Part shown: in pieces, positions 34,094-43,292 of the stretch
Layout of the letters: every line of letters begins with the position of its first letter
Numbering within the stretch: the first letter of the stretch is position 1
NCBI RefSeq assembly: GCF_000332175.1
Contig: NZ_KB235914.1
Location: 2,466-62,465 of the forward strand
DNA from: Pseudanabaena sp. PCC 6802
GTDB taxonomy: Bacteria > Cyanobacteriota > Cyanobacteriia > Pseudanabaenales > Pseudanabaenaceae
Direction: 5' to 3'
DNA: 60,000 bases
The notes under the pieces: model-generated
Told to the model about the DNA's origin: nothing
The model's input: the letters and a program-made list of their open reading frames with translations, nothing else
The model's database searches: none
Made by a program: the position numbers and the translations under genes

Positions 34094-35298
34094 GCTGCCA
34101 GATATGCTGCAATGCGTTGAGCTGCACCTGGAGTGCCCATCCGCTCCTGGCCGTTGGACACTGCCGTTTGAAATGCATCCGGATCGCTCAGAATATCGTT
34201 TAAAGCCTCGCCAGCTAGCGTAGGCTTATCGATCGTAACTATGGACGACCCCAGTAGATATGCTTGCTCTTGGGCAAATTTACTCGTGAACTGTGGGCCT
34301 TTGCCAGCGATCGTAATTACGGGCTTGCCCAGGCCGACTAGTTGTTCCGTTGCCGTACCTGCCATTGCCAACCCCAAATGACAGGCATGCAAGCAGTCGC
34401 CAAAACCTTGTTTTACCAACTGGAGGTAGGTTACGCCTTGCTGAAATGTCAGGTCGGCTATGTGCGTCCAGCCTTTTTCAACCAGGATTTGCTCTAATTT
34501 ATCTAAATCTAGAGAGGATGCGATCGCTGCCAAAAACAGGATCTTATTGGTAATTACCCCAGCAACGCTTTGGGCAGCCCTCAGGAGGCAGGCCCAATTT
34601 TCATAGGCTTCGGGGGGACGCGAACCAGGCAGCAGCGTAACGATCCACTCATCTTCCTTGATATCAAAATCCAGACCCTTGGGTTCCAAACAGTCCATCA
34701 TCGGATTGCCTAGATACTGAACCGACATGCCAAAGGATTTATTTAGCACGTCGGCGGTGAGTCGATCGCGCACGAAAGCAGCCCTACAGCGACGACTCCG
34801 CATCAGCGCTCGCTCCCACGGGAAGAAAATCGAGCCGCCCCAGGGCTTGCGAACCTCAGGTAACTTGCCACTGCGATCGCGCCAATAATACTCAGATTTG
34901 GCTGTAGCGAGGAAGGCAAAATCGCACCCGCCAAATACCGAAGGCAACCAGGCGAACAGTAAAGGTACGATATCGCCGACCGCCAGGATTAGCCTGTCAC
35001 CGTAGCTCCCGCCCTGCTTAGACCACCGCCACGCAAACTTTAACTGCTTCATCGTCAGCCCAGCTAACCCCTGACGCATATCGCCCCACAGATGCCGTCC
35101 GTCCATGCGCACAAATCCGCCAGATGGCATGGTTTGCGCGATCTCTTCAGCGATCGCGATGTTAGCGCTGCGATAGGCATGGCCCATACCGACAAGCGGT
35201 AGTGCCACGACCGACATACCTAACTTTTCCAGTTCTAGACAAATGGTTACGGCAATCTGGTCTTCGCCGTGACCGTTACTGATACAAAGAATCTCCAT
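34090..35298 (-). CDS. Lipid-A-disaccharide-synthase-related glycosyltransferase
   Basis: A GT-B fold protein of 402 residues. The N-terminus ILCISNGHGEDQIA is the characteristic opening of this LpxB-related family, and the C-terminal domain shows LPGSRPPEAYENW and GLAMAGTATEQLVGLGKPVI, the nucleotide-sugar binding region. It differs from LpxB in lacking the usual lipid-binding helix. In cyanobacteria this family is distinct from lpxB proper. It lies 30 bases downstream of the S1 gene and is probably co-transcribed. Confidence 0.8.
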   Translation of the reverse strand: MEILCISNGHGEDQIAVTICLELEKLGMSVVALPLVGMGHAYRSANIAIAEEIAQTMPSGGFVRMDGRHLWGDMRQGLAGLTMKQLKFAWRWSKQGGSYGDRLILAVGDIVPLLFAWLPSVFGGCDFAFLATAKSEYYWRDRSGKLPEVRKPWGGSIFFPWERALMRSRRCRAAFVRDRLTADVLNKSFGMSVQYLGNPMMDCLEPKGLDFDIKEDEWIVTLLPGSRPPEAYENWACLLRAAQSVAGVITNKILFLAAIASSLDLDKLEQILVEKGWTHIADLTFQQGVTYLQLVKQGFGDCLHACHLGLAMAGTATEQLVGLGKPVITIAGKGPQFTSKFAQEQAYLLGSSIVTIDKPTLAGEALNDILSDPDAFQTAVSNGQERMGTPGAAQRIAAYLAA

Positions 35299-35328
35299 TA
35301 TTAAAGGTTGGGTGATGGGGGAATGGGG

Positions 35329-36222
35329 TTAAGTGTTCCAGAGTTTTTGAACGTTCTTCTCCAACCGCGCTTCGGCTTCGGCAAAGACCTGTTCGCGGTT
35401 GTCCAGCATCTCGCCTGGGGTGAGTTCGAGTAGTTTGGTGGAAAGCGATATGCGATCGCGCGATTCATCCACATCAATGACGACAGCGGTAACGGCATCG
35501 CCGATCGCAAATACGCTGTTAATGTCACTCACGTATTTCTGGCTGATTTCCTTGACATGGAGCATCCCGGAAACGCCGTCAAAGTCAACAAAAGCGCCAA
35601 ACGGTCTGAGATTGCTCACGATGCCGTTAATTAGCAGACCGCGCGAGATTTTGCCCATGGCAGAAGCTCTAGCGGCAAGGCGATGGGACAGCACCAGCTT
35701 GTTGCGAGACTCATCTAGCTCGATAAATGTTACTGGTAAGGATTGACCGACTAGCCCGGCCAGATTATTTTTCTCGACCAGGTGCGATCGCGGAATAAAG
35801 CCGCGAATACCTTCAGCATCGACTGTGACTCCACCTTTATTGGTGCCAACTACGCGGCAATTAAAAGTTTGTCCTTCCTCTTGGTAGGAACGTAAGATTG
35901 CCCATGCCTTTACCATCATGAGCTTGCGGATCGATAATTTGACCTGTCCGTTCTCGTCCTGCTCGCTGACAATCGCGAATTCGCGTTCGGTGTCATCTAT
36001 GGGTAGTTCCGCCGCCAAATTTGCAGCGGAGCCAATGAATGCCTCCTCGATAGGTAAAAAGCCTGGTGACTTACCACCAATGTCAACATAGGCACCAAAG
36101 CTGTCATGGGATACGACTTTGCCTTTTACAATCTGACCGCGCTTAAACTCATAGTCATGGCGAGCTAAGGCATTGGCAAAATCATCGGCAGAGAACGACT
36201 TAATAGTCTGTTTAGCATTCAT
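35329..36222 (-). CDS. S1 RNA-binding protein (30S ribosomal protein S1 type, short form)
   Basis: Three S1 domains in 297 residues: KGKVVSHDSFGAYVDIGGKSPG (about 32-55), FNCRVVGTNKGGVTVDAEG (about 118-138) and GIVSNLRPFGAFVDFDGVSG (about 200-220). The pattern matches the short cyanobacterial Rps1 proteins, which have three or so repeats rather than the six of E. coli S1. A tail follows with MLDNREQVFAEAEARLEKN. Cyanobacteria commonly have two such genes, and which paralogue this is cannot be decided here. Confidence 0.88.
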   Translation of the reverse strand: MNAKQTIKSFSADDFANALARHDYEFKRGQIVKGKVVSHDSFGAYVDIGGKSPGFLPIEEAFIGSAANLAAELPIDDTEREFAIVSEQDENGQVKLSIRKLMMVKAWAILRSYQEEGQTFNCRVVGTNKGGVTVDAEGIRGFIPRSHLVEKNNLAGLVGQSLPVTFIELDESRNKLVLSHRLAARASAMGKISRGLLINGIVSNLRPFGAFVDFDGVSGMLHVKEISQKYVSDINSVFAIGDAVTAVVIDVDESRDRISLSTKLLELTPGEMLDNREQVFAEAEARLEKNVQKLWNT

Positions 36223-36511
36223 GGAAAGATCGGCAGGATACTGGATAATTAAGTACCATATGCTCTATAAAACCTCAATAGAACAATGGGGACTTGAGGA
36301 ACAACAGTTAGTATAGACTGTCTATCCAGTTTAGCTGGTTTAAGTTCTATCCTTATCTACAGGTATAGATTGCTCGCGGCTATATTGATGATGCATTAAA
36401 CTAGTATCAGTAGAAGATCCGAGTCAGTCCATTTTGTTCCTGCTACATTTAAATCGCTGTTACCGCTATCTCGGGGGAACCAAGCAATATCTGATAGTAG
36501 GAAGCATCAAA
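36223..36511. other. Divergent intergenic region
   Basis: This spacer separates the S1 gene (minus) from ftsH (plus) and must contain both promoters and leaders. I see no protein-coding frame, no strong hairpin and no repeat element. A short leader ORF begins at its right end. Confidence 0.5.
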
Positions 36512-36568
36512 ATGGTACAAGCCATACAAGCAATATTTAGCGATACCCTAAGGAGCGATCGGCAGTGA
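36512..36568 (+). CDS. Possible 18-residue leader ORF of ftsH
   Basis: ATG at 36512, preceded by AGGA 9 bases upstream, opens [18 protein letters not shown] and stops at TGA 36566-36568, overlapping the GTG start of ftsH in a GTGA. This arrangement is typical of translational coupling. It could be chance; no homology can be judged at this size. Confidence 0.35.
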   Translation: MVQAIQAIFSDTLRSDRQ

Positions 36569-38463
36569 AGCCTTCTGTAACCAAGCCTTTAACTAAGCCT
36601 TTAGTGCGGCGATTTCAGGTTCTTTTAGTTAGTCTGTTTGCCTGTCAGGGTCTAATTAGTACTATCCCCGGTGCGGCTAACGCACAAAGAGAGGGCGATC
36701 CTAGTAAAATGACTTACACGGAGTTTCTCGACAAAGTTAAGTCAGATCGAGTGCAGAAGGTCGATCTTGACAGTAGCGGACTGACTGCTGAAGCAGAACT
36801 CAAAAATGGGCAAAAGGTAAATGTCGATTTGTATGCCAAGGACGGCAATGCTGAATTAGTCAAAACGCTCAGAGAAAAGGGCGTTGACACGGCTCTCTTG
36901 CCCGCTAAACAGCCAGCTTTATTTTGGCAAATTGCTAGCACGCTCTTCGTCCCCGTACTGCTGATCCTGTTGCTGTTTTTGGTACTCAAGCGGGTTAGCA
37001 ATGCTCCTGGCGGCCCGACACAAACTCTTAATTTTGGTAAATCCAGGGCAAGATTTTCCCCAGAGGCCAAGACGGGCATCATATTCGATGATGTGGCTGG
37101 GGTTGACTCTGCCAAGGAAGAACTACAAGAAGTCGTCACCTTCCTCAAACAGCCCGATCGCTTTACGGCTGTAGGTGCCAAAATTCCCAAAGGCGTTCTG
37201 CTAGTCGGCCCACCTGGTACGGGTAAAACCATGCTCGCTAAAGCGATCGCCGGTGAAGCAGGCGTGCCATTTTTCTCGCTCTCCGGCTCGGAGTTCGTGG
37301 AAATGTTTGTGGGGGTCGGGGCATCGAGGGTACGGGATCTATTTCATAAAGCCAAAGAAAATGCGCCTTGTATTGTATTTATTGACGAGATCGATGCCGT
37401 AGGCAGGCAGAGAGGCGCAGGTATTGGCGGGGGCAACGACGAACGCGAGCAAACCCTAAACCAACTACTGACTGAGATGGATGGCTTCCAGGGCAATACG
37501 GGCGTAATTATCATCGCTGCTACCAACCGCCCCGATGTTCTCGACAGCGCCTTGCTGCGTCCTGGGCGCTTCGATCGCCAGATTGTGGTGGACTACCCCA
37601 GCTTCAGCGGTCGTTTGAAAATTCTGGAAGTCCACGCTCGTAATAAGCGCATAGCTGAGGGCGTTTCCCTGGAGGCGATCGCGCGCCGCACTCCTGGCTT
37701 TGCCGGTGCCGATCTGGCTAATTTATTGAACGAAGCAGCAATTCTGACAGCACGACGACAAAAAGAGGCAATTACAGAATTAGAGATTACCGATGCGATC
37801 GACCGCGTATCGATCGGTATGCCCTTGAAGCCCTTACTGAATAGTGCAGAGAAGTATAAAACGGCTTATCACGAAATCGGACACGCTTTAGCAATAACCC
37901 TTTTAAAAGATGCCGATCCATTAAATAAGGTAACAATTGTTCCTCGTTCGGGCGGAACTTTGGGGTTTGCTTCCTGGGTGCCATCTGAAGAAATGGGGCT
38001 GGAAACGCGCTCTAAACTTCTGGCGACCATCACGATAGCACTGGCTGGTAGAGCTGCCGATGAGATTGTGTTTGGTGCTTCGGAAGTAGATAGAGGTGCT
38101 TCCAGCGATCTAGAACAAGTAACAAAGATTGCCAGACGGATGGTTACCCTGTTTGGGATGTCTGATATTGGACCAATGGCTTTAGAAAGCATGAATAACG
38201 AAGTATTTTTAGGTCGAGATTTAGGCTCCTCAAGATCGGAGTATTCCGAAGATATTGCCAGACGAATTGATGCTCATGTTCAACGTATTGCTAAAGAGTG
38301 CTATGAACATGCTAAGCAAATTATTATCGACAACCGCAATCTTTGCGATCACTTGGCAGAAAAGCTTTTGGAAATGGAAACCATAGAAGGCGATTTATTT
38401 CGTGAGATCGTGGCAGAGTATACGGAAATCCCCGTGAAAGACAGAGAAACAGTCAAGTTTTAA
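36565..38463 (+). CDS. ftsH: FtsH ATP-dependent zinc metalloprotease
   Basis: A membrane AAA+ protease that removes damaged photosystem and other membrane proteins. Spans at about residues 18-38 and 118-142 enclose a lumenal/periplasmic domain. The AAA module has Walker A GPPGTGKT (215-222), Walker [10 protein letters not shown] (269-277) and the second region of homology [17 protein letters not shown]. The protease has HEIGH (436-440) and a downstream Asp ligand in [11 protein letters not shown]. It is 632 residues, full length. The GTG start is supported by AAGGAG 9 bases upstream. Confidence 0.95.
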   Translation: MKPSVTKPLTKPLVRRFQVLLVSLFACQGLISTIPGAANAQREGDPSKMTYTEFLDKVKSDRVQKVDLDSSGLTAEAELKNGQKVNVDLYAKDGNAELVKTLREKGVDTALLPAKQPALFWQIASTLFVPVLLILLLFLVLKRVSNAPGGPTQTLNFGKSRARFSPEAKTGIIFDDVAGVDSAKEELQEVVTFLKQPDRFTAVGAKIPKGVLLVGPPGTGKTMLAKAIAGEAGVPFFSLSGSEFVEMFVGVGASRVRDLFHKAKENAPCIVFIDEIDAVGRQRGAGIGGGNDEREQTLNQLLTEMDGFQGNTGVIIIAATNRPDVLDSALLRPGRFDRQIVVDYPSFSGRLKILEVHARNKRIAEGVSLEAIARRTPGFAGADLANLLNEAAILTARRQKEAITELEITDAIDRVSIGMPLKPLLNSAEKYKTAYHEIGHALAITLLKDADPLNKVTIVPRSGGTLGFASWVPSEEMGLETRSKLLATITIALAGRAADEIVFGASEVDRGASSDLEQVTKIARRMVTLFGMSDIGPMALESMNNEVFLGRDLGSSRSEYSEDIARRIDAHVQRIAKECYEHAKQIIIDNRNLCDHLAEKLLEMETIEGDLFREIVAEYTEIPVKDRETVKF

Positions 38464-38466
38464 ATA

Positions 38467-38503
38467 GCTAACAGCTAATAGCTAATAGCTAATAGCTGTT
38501 AGC
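38467..38503 (+). repeat. Heptamer repeat forming a hairpin after ftsH
   Basis: Three direct copies of AATAGCT (with a related AACAGCT before them) lie between the arms GCTAACAGCTA (38467-38477) and TAGCTGTTAGC (38493-38503), which are perfect complements. Short tandem heptamers of this type are known from cyanobacterial genomes. It starts 4 bases after the ftsH stop and may serve as its terminator. Confidence 0.7.
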
Positions 38504-38625
38504 ATCGTCGGGCGTTACGTTTGTCAGCTTTTTACATCTTGCGATCGCGATCGCTGCACGGCGATCTATTCAACACGTACACTAATGCACGGTAGCAGGC
38601 ACAGATTTGACTAGAGGAAAGAAAC

Positions 38626-40476
38626 ATGATCGGTCAATTGCTAGACGGTCGATACCGTGTAGTGCGCAATCTTAGTAGCGGTGGATTTGGGGAAACCTAC
38701 GTCGCAGAGGATACCAAAATTCCTGGTAATCCTATCTGTGTAGCCAAACACCTCAAGCCTGCCAATAACGATCCTAGCTATCTGCAAATTGCCACTCGCC
38801 TGTTTACCAGCGAAGCAGAAACACTGGCTAAGTTGGGCAACTACGATCGCATCCCCCGCCTATTGGCTTATTTCACTGAAGGGCAGGAATTTTTCCTGGT
38901 AGAAGAATTCGTGGCCGGTAATACGCTGGGCAAGGAGTTGCACCCCGGACAGCGCTGGAGCGAGAGCCAGGTAATTCAATTCCTCGACGATATTCTCACA
39001 ACCCTAGAATTCGTGCACGGTCACGGTGTCATCCATCGCGATATCAAACCGGACAATATTATTCGGCGAGAAAGCGACGGCAAGCTCGCCCTGATTGACT
39101 TTGGTGCGATTAAACAAATGCAAAACCAGTTGGCAACCCAAATGGAGTCACTGGAACCCACCGTCAATCCTACGGTAGCTGTCGGTACCCCAGGCTATAT
39201 GCCGATCGAGCAGGCCAAAGGCAGACCCCGTCTCTGTAGCGACATCTACGCCTTGGGCGCGATCGCAGTCCAGGCAATTACTGGAGTCAATCCTCGCCAA
39301 CTGCACGACGACCCAACGACTGGCGAAATTCGCTGGCAGCATTTATCATCTGTCAGCGCGCCACTGACAGCGATCGTTGCCAAAATGACGGCATACCACT
39401 TCAAAGATCGCTACCCTACTGCCAAAGAAGCCAGACAAGCCCTCAGTCAACTCGTCCAATCACCCAACCTCCATCGGTTGACGGAACCGATAGGTTTAGG
39501 GCAGGCACAAATAGGACAGGCACAAGGCATTGCCCCTACAGTTCCCGCGACCACACCCACCAATCCTCAGCCCTCAATCCCCAACTCAATTGAAGCCTCC
39601 TTCCCACCCACCCAGGCATCTAACCCACCTTTCGACCCCACCGCTGAAACCATAGCCACTCTTCCCAACCCCCAACCTCCAAAAACTCCTGCCCAGAATA
39701 TCCCTTCATCCCCACCTACGCAGCCTCTACTCCAACCCCAATCCTATCAGCCAGTCCAGCCAGTCCAACCGATCTCCCCACCCCCCAATTACTCCCCCAA
39801 TCCAACCCAAACCCCAAATTCCCAATCCCTCCCTGGCAATAAAGGTTTAGCGATCGCTCTGTGGGCTGCCGCTGCGATCGCCGCCATTGGAATTGGTGCT
39901 TTAGTCGCAAGCAAAGGCTCCTCTTTACTGTCAGTATCCATCACCCCCACCCCCACTTCTACCGCTAGATCGACCTCCACCTCTACTTCCACCACTACAT
40001 CGACTTCTACTTCTACTTCTACTACACCGACCCCCAACCCCCAATCCCCAACCCCCACAGCCACTCCAACAACAGATTCCCAAGTCCCAATTCCCACTTT
40101 GACTGAAACCGAGGCCGTACAACGGGTCAGGGATTTAGTAGAAGCAAAGCGAGAAATGTTTGCGCCACCGTTTAACCGAGAAATACTAAGCCAGGTCGCG
40201 ATTGGGGAGGAATACGAAAAACGTAAAGGTTCGATTGACTGGTTGCAAAAAAATAATGCTTACTATAGCTATGGCGAGTTTGAGATCGCACCATTGGGGC
40301 AGTTCAACTTGCAGGGCGATCGCGCCACTGTCGATGTAGAAATTGCCGAAAACCCAACCCTATACGTGAACGGTCAGGTCGATCCATCTCTATCCGTGCC
40401 GTCACGCGCTCGTTATCGCAGCACTTTGCAACTCGATCGCCAAACTTGGAAAATCGCAAACTTAACTAAGATTTAG
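38626..40476 (+). CDS. Ser/Thr protein kinase with C-terminal IMS domain
   Basis: Residues 1-270 are an eukaryotic-type kinase: glycine loop NLSSGGFGETY, Lys in VAKHL, HRDIKPDN catalytic loop, DFGAIK and an activation segment ending in GTPGYMPIEQ. A long Pro/Gln/Asn linker follows (280-400), then a membrane span (about 404-424), a Thr/Ser-rich low-complexity stretch (about 438-485), and an IMS/ARC6-like domain (about 493-616) on the outer side. This kinase-IMS layout recurs in cyanobacteria. It probably phosphorylates targets read by FHA domains, such as the PBP in this window, though that link is conjecture. It is followed 4 bases later by a VanY-type carboxypeptidase gene. Confidence 0.9.
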   Translation: MIGQLLDGRYRVVRNLSSGGFGETYVAEDTKIPGNPICVAKHLKPANNDPSYLQIATRLFTSEAETLAKLGNYDRIPRLLAYFTEGQEFFLVEEFVAGNTLGKELHPGQRWSESQVIQFLDDILTTLEFVHGHGVIHRDIKPDNIIRRESDGKLALIDFGAIKQMQNQLATQMESLEPTVNPTVAVGTPGYMPIEQAKGRPRLCSDIYALGAIAVQAITGVNPRQLHDDPTTGEIRWQHLSSVSAPLTAIVAKMTAYHFKDRYPTAKEARQALSQLVQSPNLHRLTEPIGLGQAQIGQAQGIAPTVPATTPTNPQPSIPNSIEASFPPTQASNPPFDPTAETIATLPNPQPPKTPAQNIPSSPPTQPLLQPQSYQPVQPVQPISPPPNYSPNPTQTPNSQSLPGNKGLAIALWAAAAIAAIGIGALVASKGSSLLSVSITPTPTSTARSTSTSTSTTTSTSTSTSTTPTPNPQSPTPTATPTTDSQVPIPTLTETEAVQRVRDLVEAKREMFAPPFNREILSQVAIGEEYEKRKGSIDWLQKNNAYYSYGEFEIAPLGQFNLQGDRATVDVEIAENPTLYVNGQVDPSLSVPSRARYRSTLQLDRQTWKIANLTKI

Positions 40477-40480
40477 ACCT

Positions 40481-41275
40481 ATGAAGCAATTCAAAAAGGT
40501 GCGTCGCTATTATCGTTTAGCATTCATCACTTTGCTGGCAGCCATAGTTCTATCTATTAGCTGGGTTGCCATCTCAGCCGTTGCCAAACTTTTTGCTCCT
40601 GGCCCTGCAACGGCACCTCCACCAGAAGCGATCGCGGTTTCAACTGCAACCCCCTCCGCCAGTCCATCGCCAGAAACAGCGATCGTCAAAGCGCCGGAAA
40701 GCGATCGACAGCCGAAGTTAGGCCATTTCCCCTACAGTGAAAGCCAGGATCTGGATATGGTTTATATCGGCAGTTATGCGGAGAAAGAGAATCAGAGATT
40801 CGAGAAGCTATCGCTTGAAGCAGCCCTAGCACTAATGAAGCTAATCTACGCAGCAAGAGACGATAACACCTGGATTGTTCCCGTGTCAGGCTTCCGCAGT
40901 ATAGAGCAACAGGAAAAACTCTATAAGGATCAAATCCAGCGACGAGGTTCTGAAACAGAGGCAGCAAAGATTAGTGCGCCCCCTGGCTACAGCGAGCACC
41001 ATACTGGTTATGCCGTAGACCTGACCGATGGCAATTCTCATCTCACCGATCTAACATATAAGTTTGCCGAATCCGATGCATTTCGATGGCTGAGCCAGCA
41101 CGCTCGGGAATACGGATTCGAGCTATCTTTCCCACAAAATAACTTCCAAGGCGTGAGCTACGAACCCTGGCATTGGCGCTTTGTCGGCTCGCCCAAGGCA
41201 GAGGAAATATTTAAGCAAGCCAGGGCAGAATCTCATCAATTAGATCGCAAAAGCAATGGAAAGGATGTGCTTTGA
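40481..41275 (+). CDS. VanY-family D-alanyl-D-alanine carboxypeptidase
   Basis: An N-terminal signal anchor (about residues 12-36) and a Pro/Ser/Ala-rich linker lead to a zinc peptidase M15 domain: SGFRSIEQQEKLY, SEHHTGYAVDL (the SxHxxGxAxD motif, about 170-180) and EPWHWRF with the third ligand. It trims the terminal D-Ala from peptidoglycan stems. It is 4 bases after the Ser/Thr kinase and surely co-transcribed, tying envelope remodelling to kinase signalling. A MITE-like element begins 15 bases after the stop. Confidence 0.92.
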   Translation: MKQFKKVRRYYRLAFITLLAAIVLSISWVAISAVAKLFAPGPATAPPPEAIAVSTATPSASPSPETAIVKAPESDRQPKLGHFPYSESQDLDMVYIGSYAEKENQRFEKLSLEAALALMKLIYAARDDNTWIVPVSGFRSIEQQEKLYKDQIQRRGSETEAAKISAPPGYSEHHTGYAVDLTDGNSHLTDLTYKFAESDAFRWLSQHAREYGFELSFPQNNFQGVSYEPWHWRFVGSPKAEEIFKQARAESHQLDRKSNGKDVL

Positions 41276-41289
41276 GCGCTGTTGATAGG

Positions 41290-41446
41290 TATAGCGGTTT
41301 TCAGATGAAAACGAGAAGGGGGTTTGGGGGCGTTGCCCCCAAGAAGGGTAGGCAGGGCGGTCTTGGGGGTTCCCCGCTAGAGCCACTGCCGTGTTCCACC
41401 CCTTCACCCCAAAAATAAAACCCGTTCTCAAGTGAAAACCGCTATA
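41290..41446. mobile_element. MITE-like element, family 1 (second complete copy)
   Basis: The reverse complement of this 157-bp element matches 19244-19388 nearly end to end, including TATAGCGGTTTTCACTTGAG at one end and the matching ...TCTGAAAACCGCTATA at the other. The two differ mainly by a 12-base stretch (CACGGCAGTGGCTCTAG region) present only here and in the degenerate 10245-10360 copy. It lies between vanY-like and malQ and may serve as their shared terminator. Confidence 0.8.
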
Positions 41447-41469
41447 TAGCGATCGCCGCACCTACCTGG

Positions 41470-42984
41470 CTACCGACTGTAAAGCTGTGTTAGCGATAGC
41501 AGCCGTTCCTGCAAATCCTTGTTTTGTGTCAGGATCTCGGAATTGCTATACCGCCACCGCCAGTTATTCTCGATCGTTCCCGGCATGTTCATTCTCGCCG
41601 AATTATCTAATCCCAAAATATCCTGAAGTGGAATTATCGCGCGATCGGCTACAGTTGATAAAGCCAGGCGGATCAACAGCCAGTTGATTTCTTTGATGTC
41701 ATCGACTGAATCGTAGCCCAGATATCGCACGAGCAACTTCCTCTCATCTTCCTCTATGCGCTGCCACCAACCAACTGTAGTATCGTTGTCGTGGGTGCCG
41801 GTGTAAACCAGGCTGTTGCGGACGAAATGATGCGGTAAATGGATATTGCTGGAGTCGCCGCCAAAGGCAAAGAGGAGGACGCGCATCCCAGGGAATTCAA
41901 ACATATCCCGCAGTTCCTCTACTTCCGGCGTAATCACGCCCAGATCCTCTGCCAGGATTGGCAGACTTCCCAACGTATCGCGAATTGTTTCAAACAACGC
42001 AACTCCTGGTGCAGTTTGCCACTCGCCATTCATCGCGGTTTCCTCTCCAGCCGGAACTTGCCAGAAGGCTTCAAATCCTCGGAAGTGATCGATCCGAATC
42101 AGATCTACATACTGCAGCATGAAGCTGAAGCGCTCGATCCACCAGGCGAATTTATGCTTTTCCAGGTAGTCCCAGTTGTAGACGGGATTGCCCCAAAGCT
42201 GACCCGTTTCGCTGAAATAATCTGGCGGCACGCCTGCCATCAACGCTGGCTCGAAGGTTTCGGGATCGAGCATAAAATTCTGGGGATTGGCCCAAACATC
42301 GGCACTGTTATGGGCTACGTAGATGGGAATATCGCCAATAATTTGAATCTCTTTTTCGTTAGCGTAGGCTTTCAGCTTCGACCACTGTTCAAAGAAGACG
42401 AACTGCAAGAACTGATGAAATTGGATGCCATCCTGAAGTACTTTGGTTTGCGCGGCGATCGCTTTAGGATCGCGTGTAGCAATGGCAGGTTCCCATTGAT
42501 TCCACGTCTTTTCGGGATCGGTGTCCGACATTGCCATAAAGAAAGCATAGTCGTTCAACCATTTGGCCTCTAATTTTAAAAATTTCTGAAATTCTTTCTG
42601 AAATTCTTTCTGGGGCGATCGCTTGAAATTCTCGTAGGCAACCCGCAGTAGTTGCATTTTGTAAGGAATTACCCGATCGAAATCTACTGTATCGGTTGGG
42701 AAAATCTGAAAGGTTTCGCTGAGATCGTTATGGGTAAGCAGACCCGCTTCGACGAGCAGATCGGGACAGATGAGGAGGGGGTTACCCGCGATCGCGCTAA
42801 AGCTCATGTAGGGTGAATTACCATATCCGGTTGGCCCAAGCGGGAGTACTTGCCATAATTTCTGACCGCTTGCGGCGAGGAAATCGATAAACTCGTATGC
42901 CGCCTTGCCCAGATCGCCAATGCCAAAGCGGCTTGGGAAGGAGGTCGGATGCAGCAAAATGCCGCTGGAGCGTTGAAAAGGCAT
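41470..42984 (-). CDS. malQ: 4-alpha-glucanotransferase (amylomaltase)
   Basis: GH77 enzyme of 504 residues that disproportionates alpha-1,4-glucans in glycogen turnover. The family start SSGILLHPTSFPSRFGIGDLG is present. The catalytic nucleophile is in LIRIDHFRGFEAFW, the acid in ILAEDLGVITPEVE, and the transition-state Asp in YTGTHDNDTTVGWW. Full length. No glycogen genes are adjacent. Confidence 0.97.
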   Translation of the reverse strand: MPFQRSSGILLHPTSFPSRFGIGDLGKAAYEFIDFLAASGQKLWQVLPLGPTGYGNSPYMSFSAIAGNPLLICPDLLVEAGLLTHNDLSETFQIFPTDTVDFDRVIPYKMQLLRVAYENFKRSPQKEFQKEFQKFLKLEAKWLNDYAFFMAMSDTDPEKTWNQWEPAIATRDPKAIAAQTKVLQDGIQFHQFLQFVFFEQWSKLKAYANEKEIQIIGDIPIYVAHNSADVWANPQNFMLDPETFEPALMAGVPPDYFSETGQLWGNPVYNWDYLEKHKFAWWIERFSFMLQYVDLIRIDHFRGFEAFWQVPAGEETAMNGEWQTAPGVALFETIRDTLGSLPILAEDLGVITPEVEELRDMFEFPGMRVLLFAFGGDSSNIHLPHHFVRNSLVYTGTHDNDTTVGWWQRIEEDERKLLVRYLGYDSVDDIKEINWLLIRLALSTVADRAIIPLQDILGLDNSARMNMPGTIENNWRWRYSNSEILTQNKDLQERLLSLTQLYSR

Positions 42985-43292
42985 AGAATTCCTATATAAG
43001 CTACTTGTTAAATTTACCAGAAAAGGTCAAGAAGTCTTTCATCCACGCGGCTTCAGCCAGTGGGTGAAAGACTACAGATTCCTGCACTGCGATCGCATCA
43101 TGCCCGAGCGATCGCAAAACTTTTAGGTAATGTCCCAAATTTGTGGGCTGACATTATGAAATTAATGAGGGCAGGACTTGCAAAGAAACAGTAACCACAG
43201 ATTCAGTGCACTAACGACTTGTGTGTACGCGGCAGCCCCTACAACCCCTCTGTAAACATTACTTGCTATACCACTACCGTCAAACTATCTGC
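42985..43292. other. Intergenic region with an IS605-end-like palindrome
   Basis: At 43035-43071, TCTTTCATCCAC and GTGGGTGAAAGA form arms around GCGGCTTCAGCCA. The central GGCTGAAGCC core (other strand) equals the core of the IS200/IS605 right-end hairpin at 6296-6318, so this may be a leftover IS end. A later CGGCAGCCCCTACAACCCC (about 43210-43230) resembles the hairpin at 13180. No coding sequence is seen. Confidence 0.5.

Noticed and set aside
39789-40122. Long minus-strand frames over the low-complexity part of the Ser/Thr kinase, rich in Gly/Val/Ser/Arg
   Set aside because: They are mirror images of the Thr/Ser/Pro-rich linker; repetitive codons leave every frame open and no family is recognisable.
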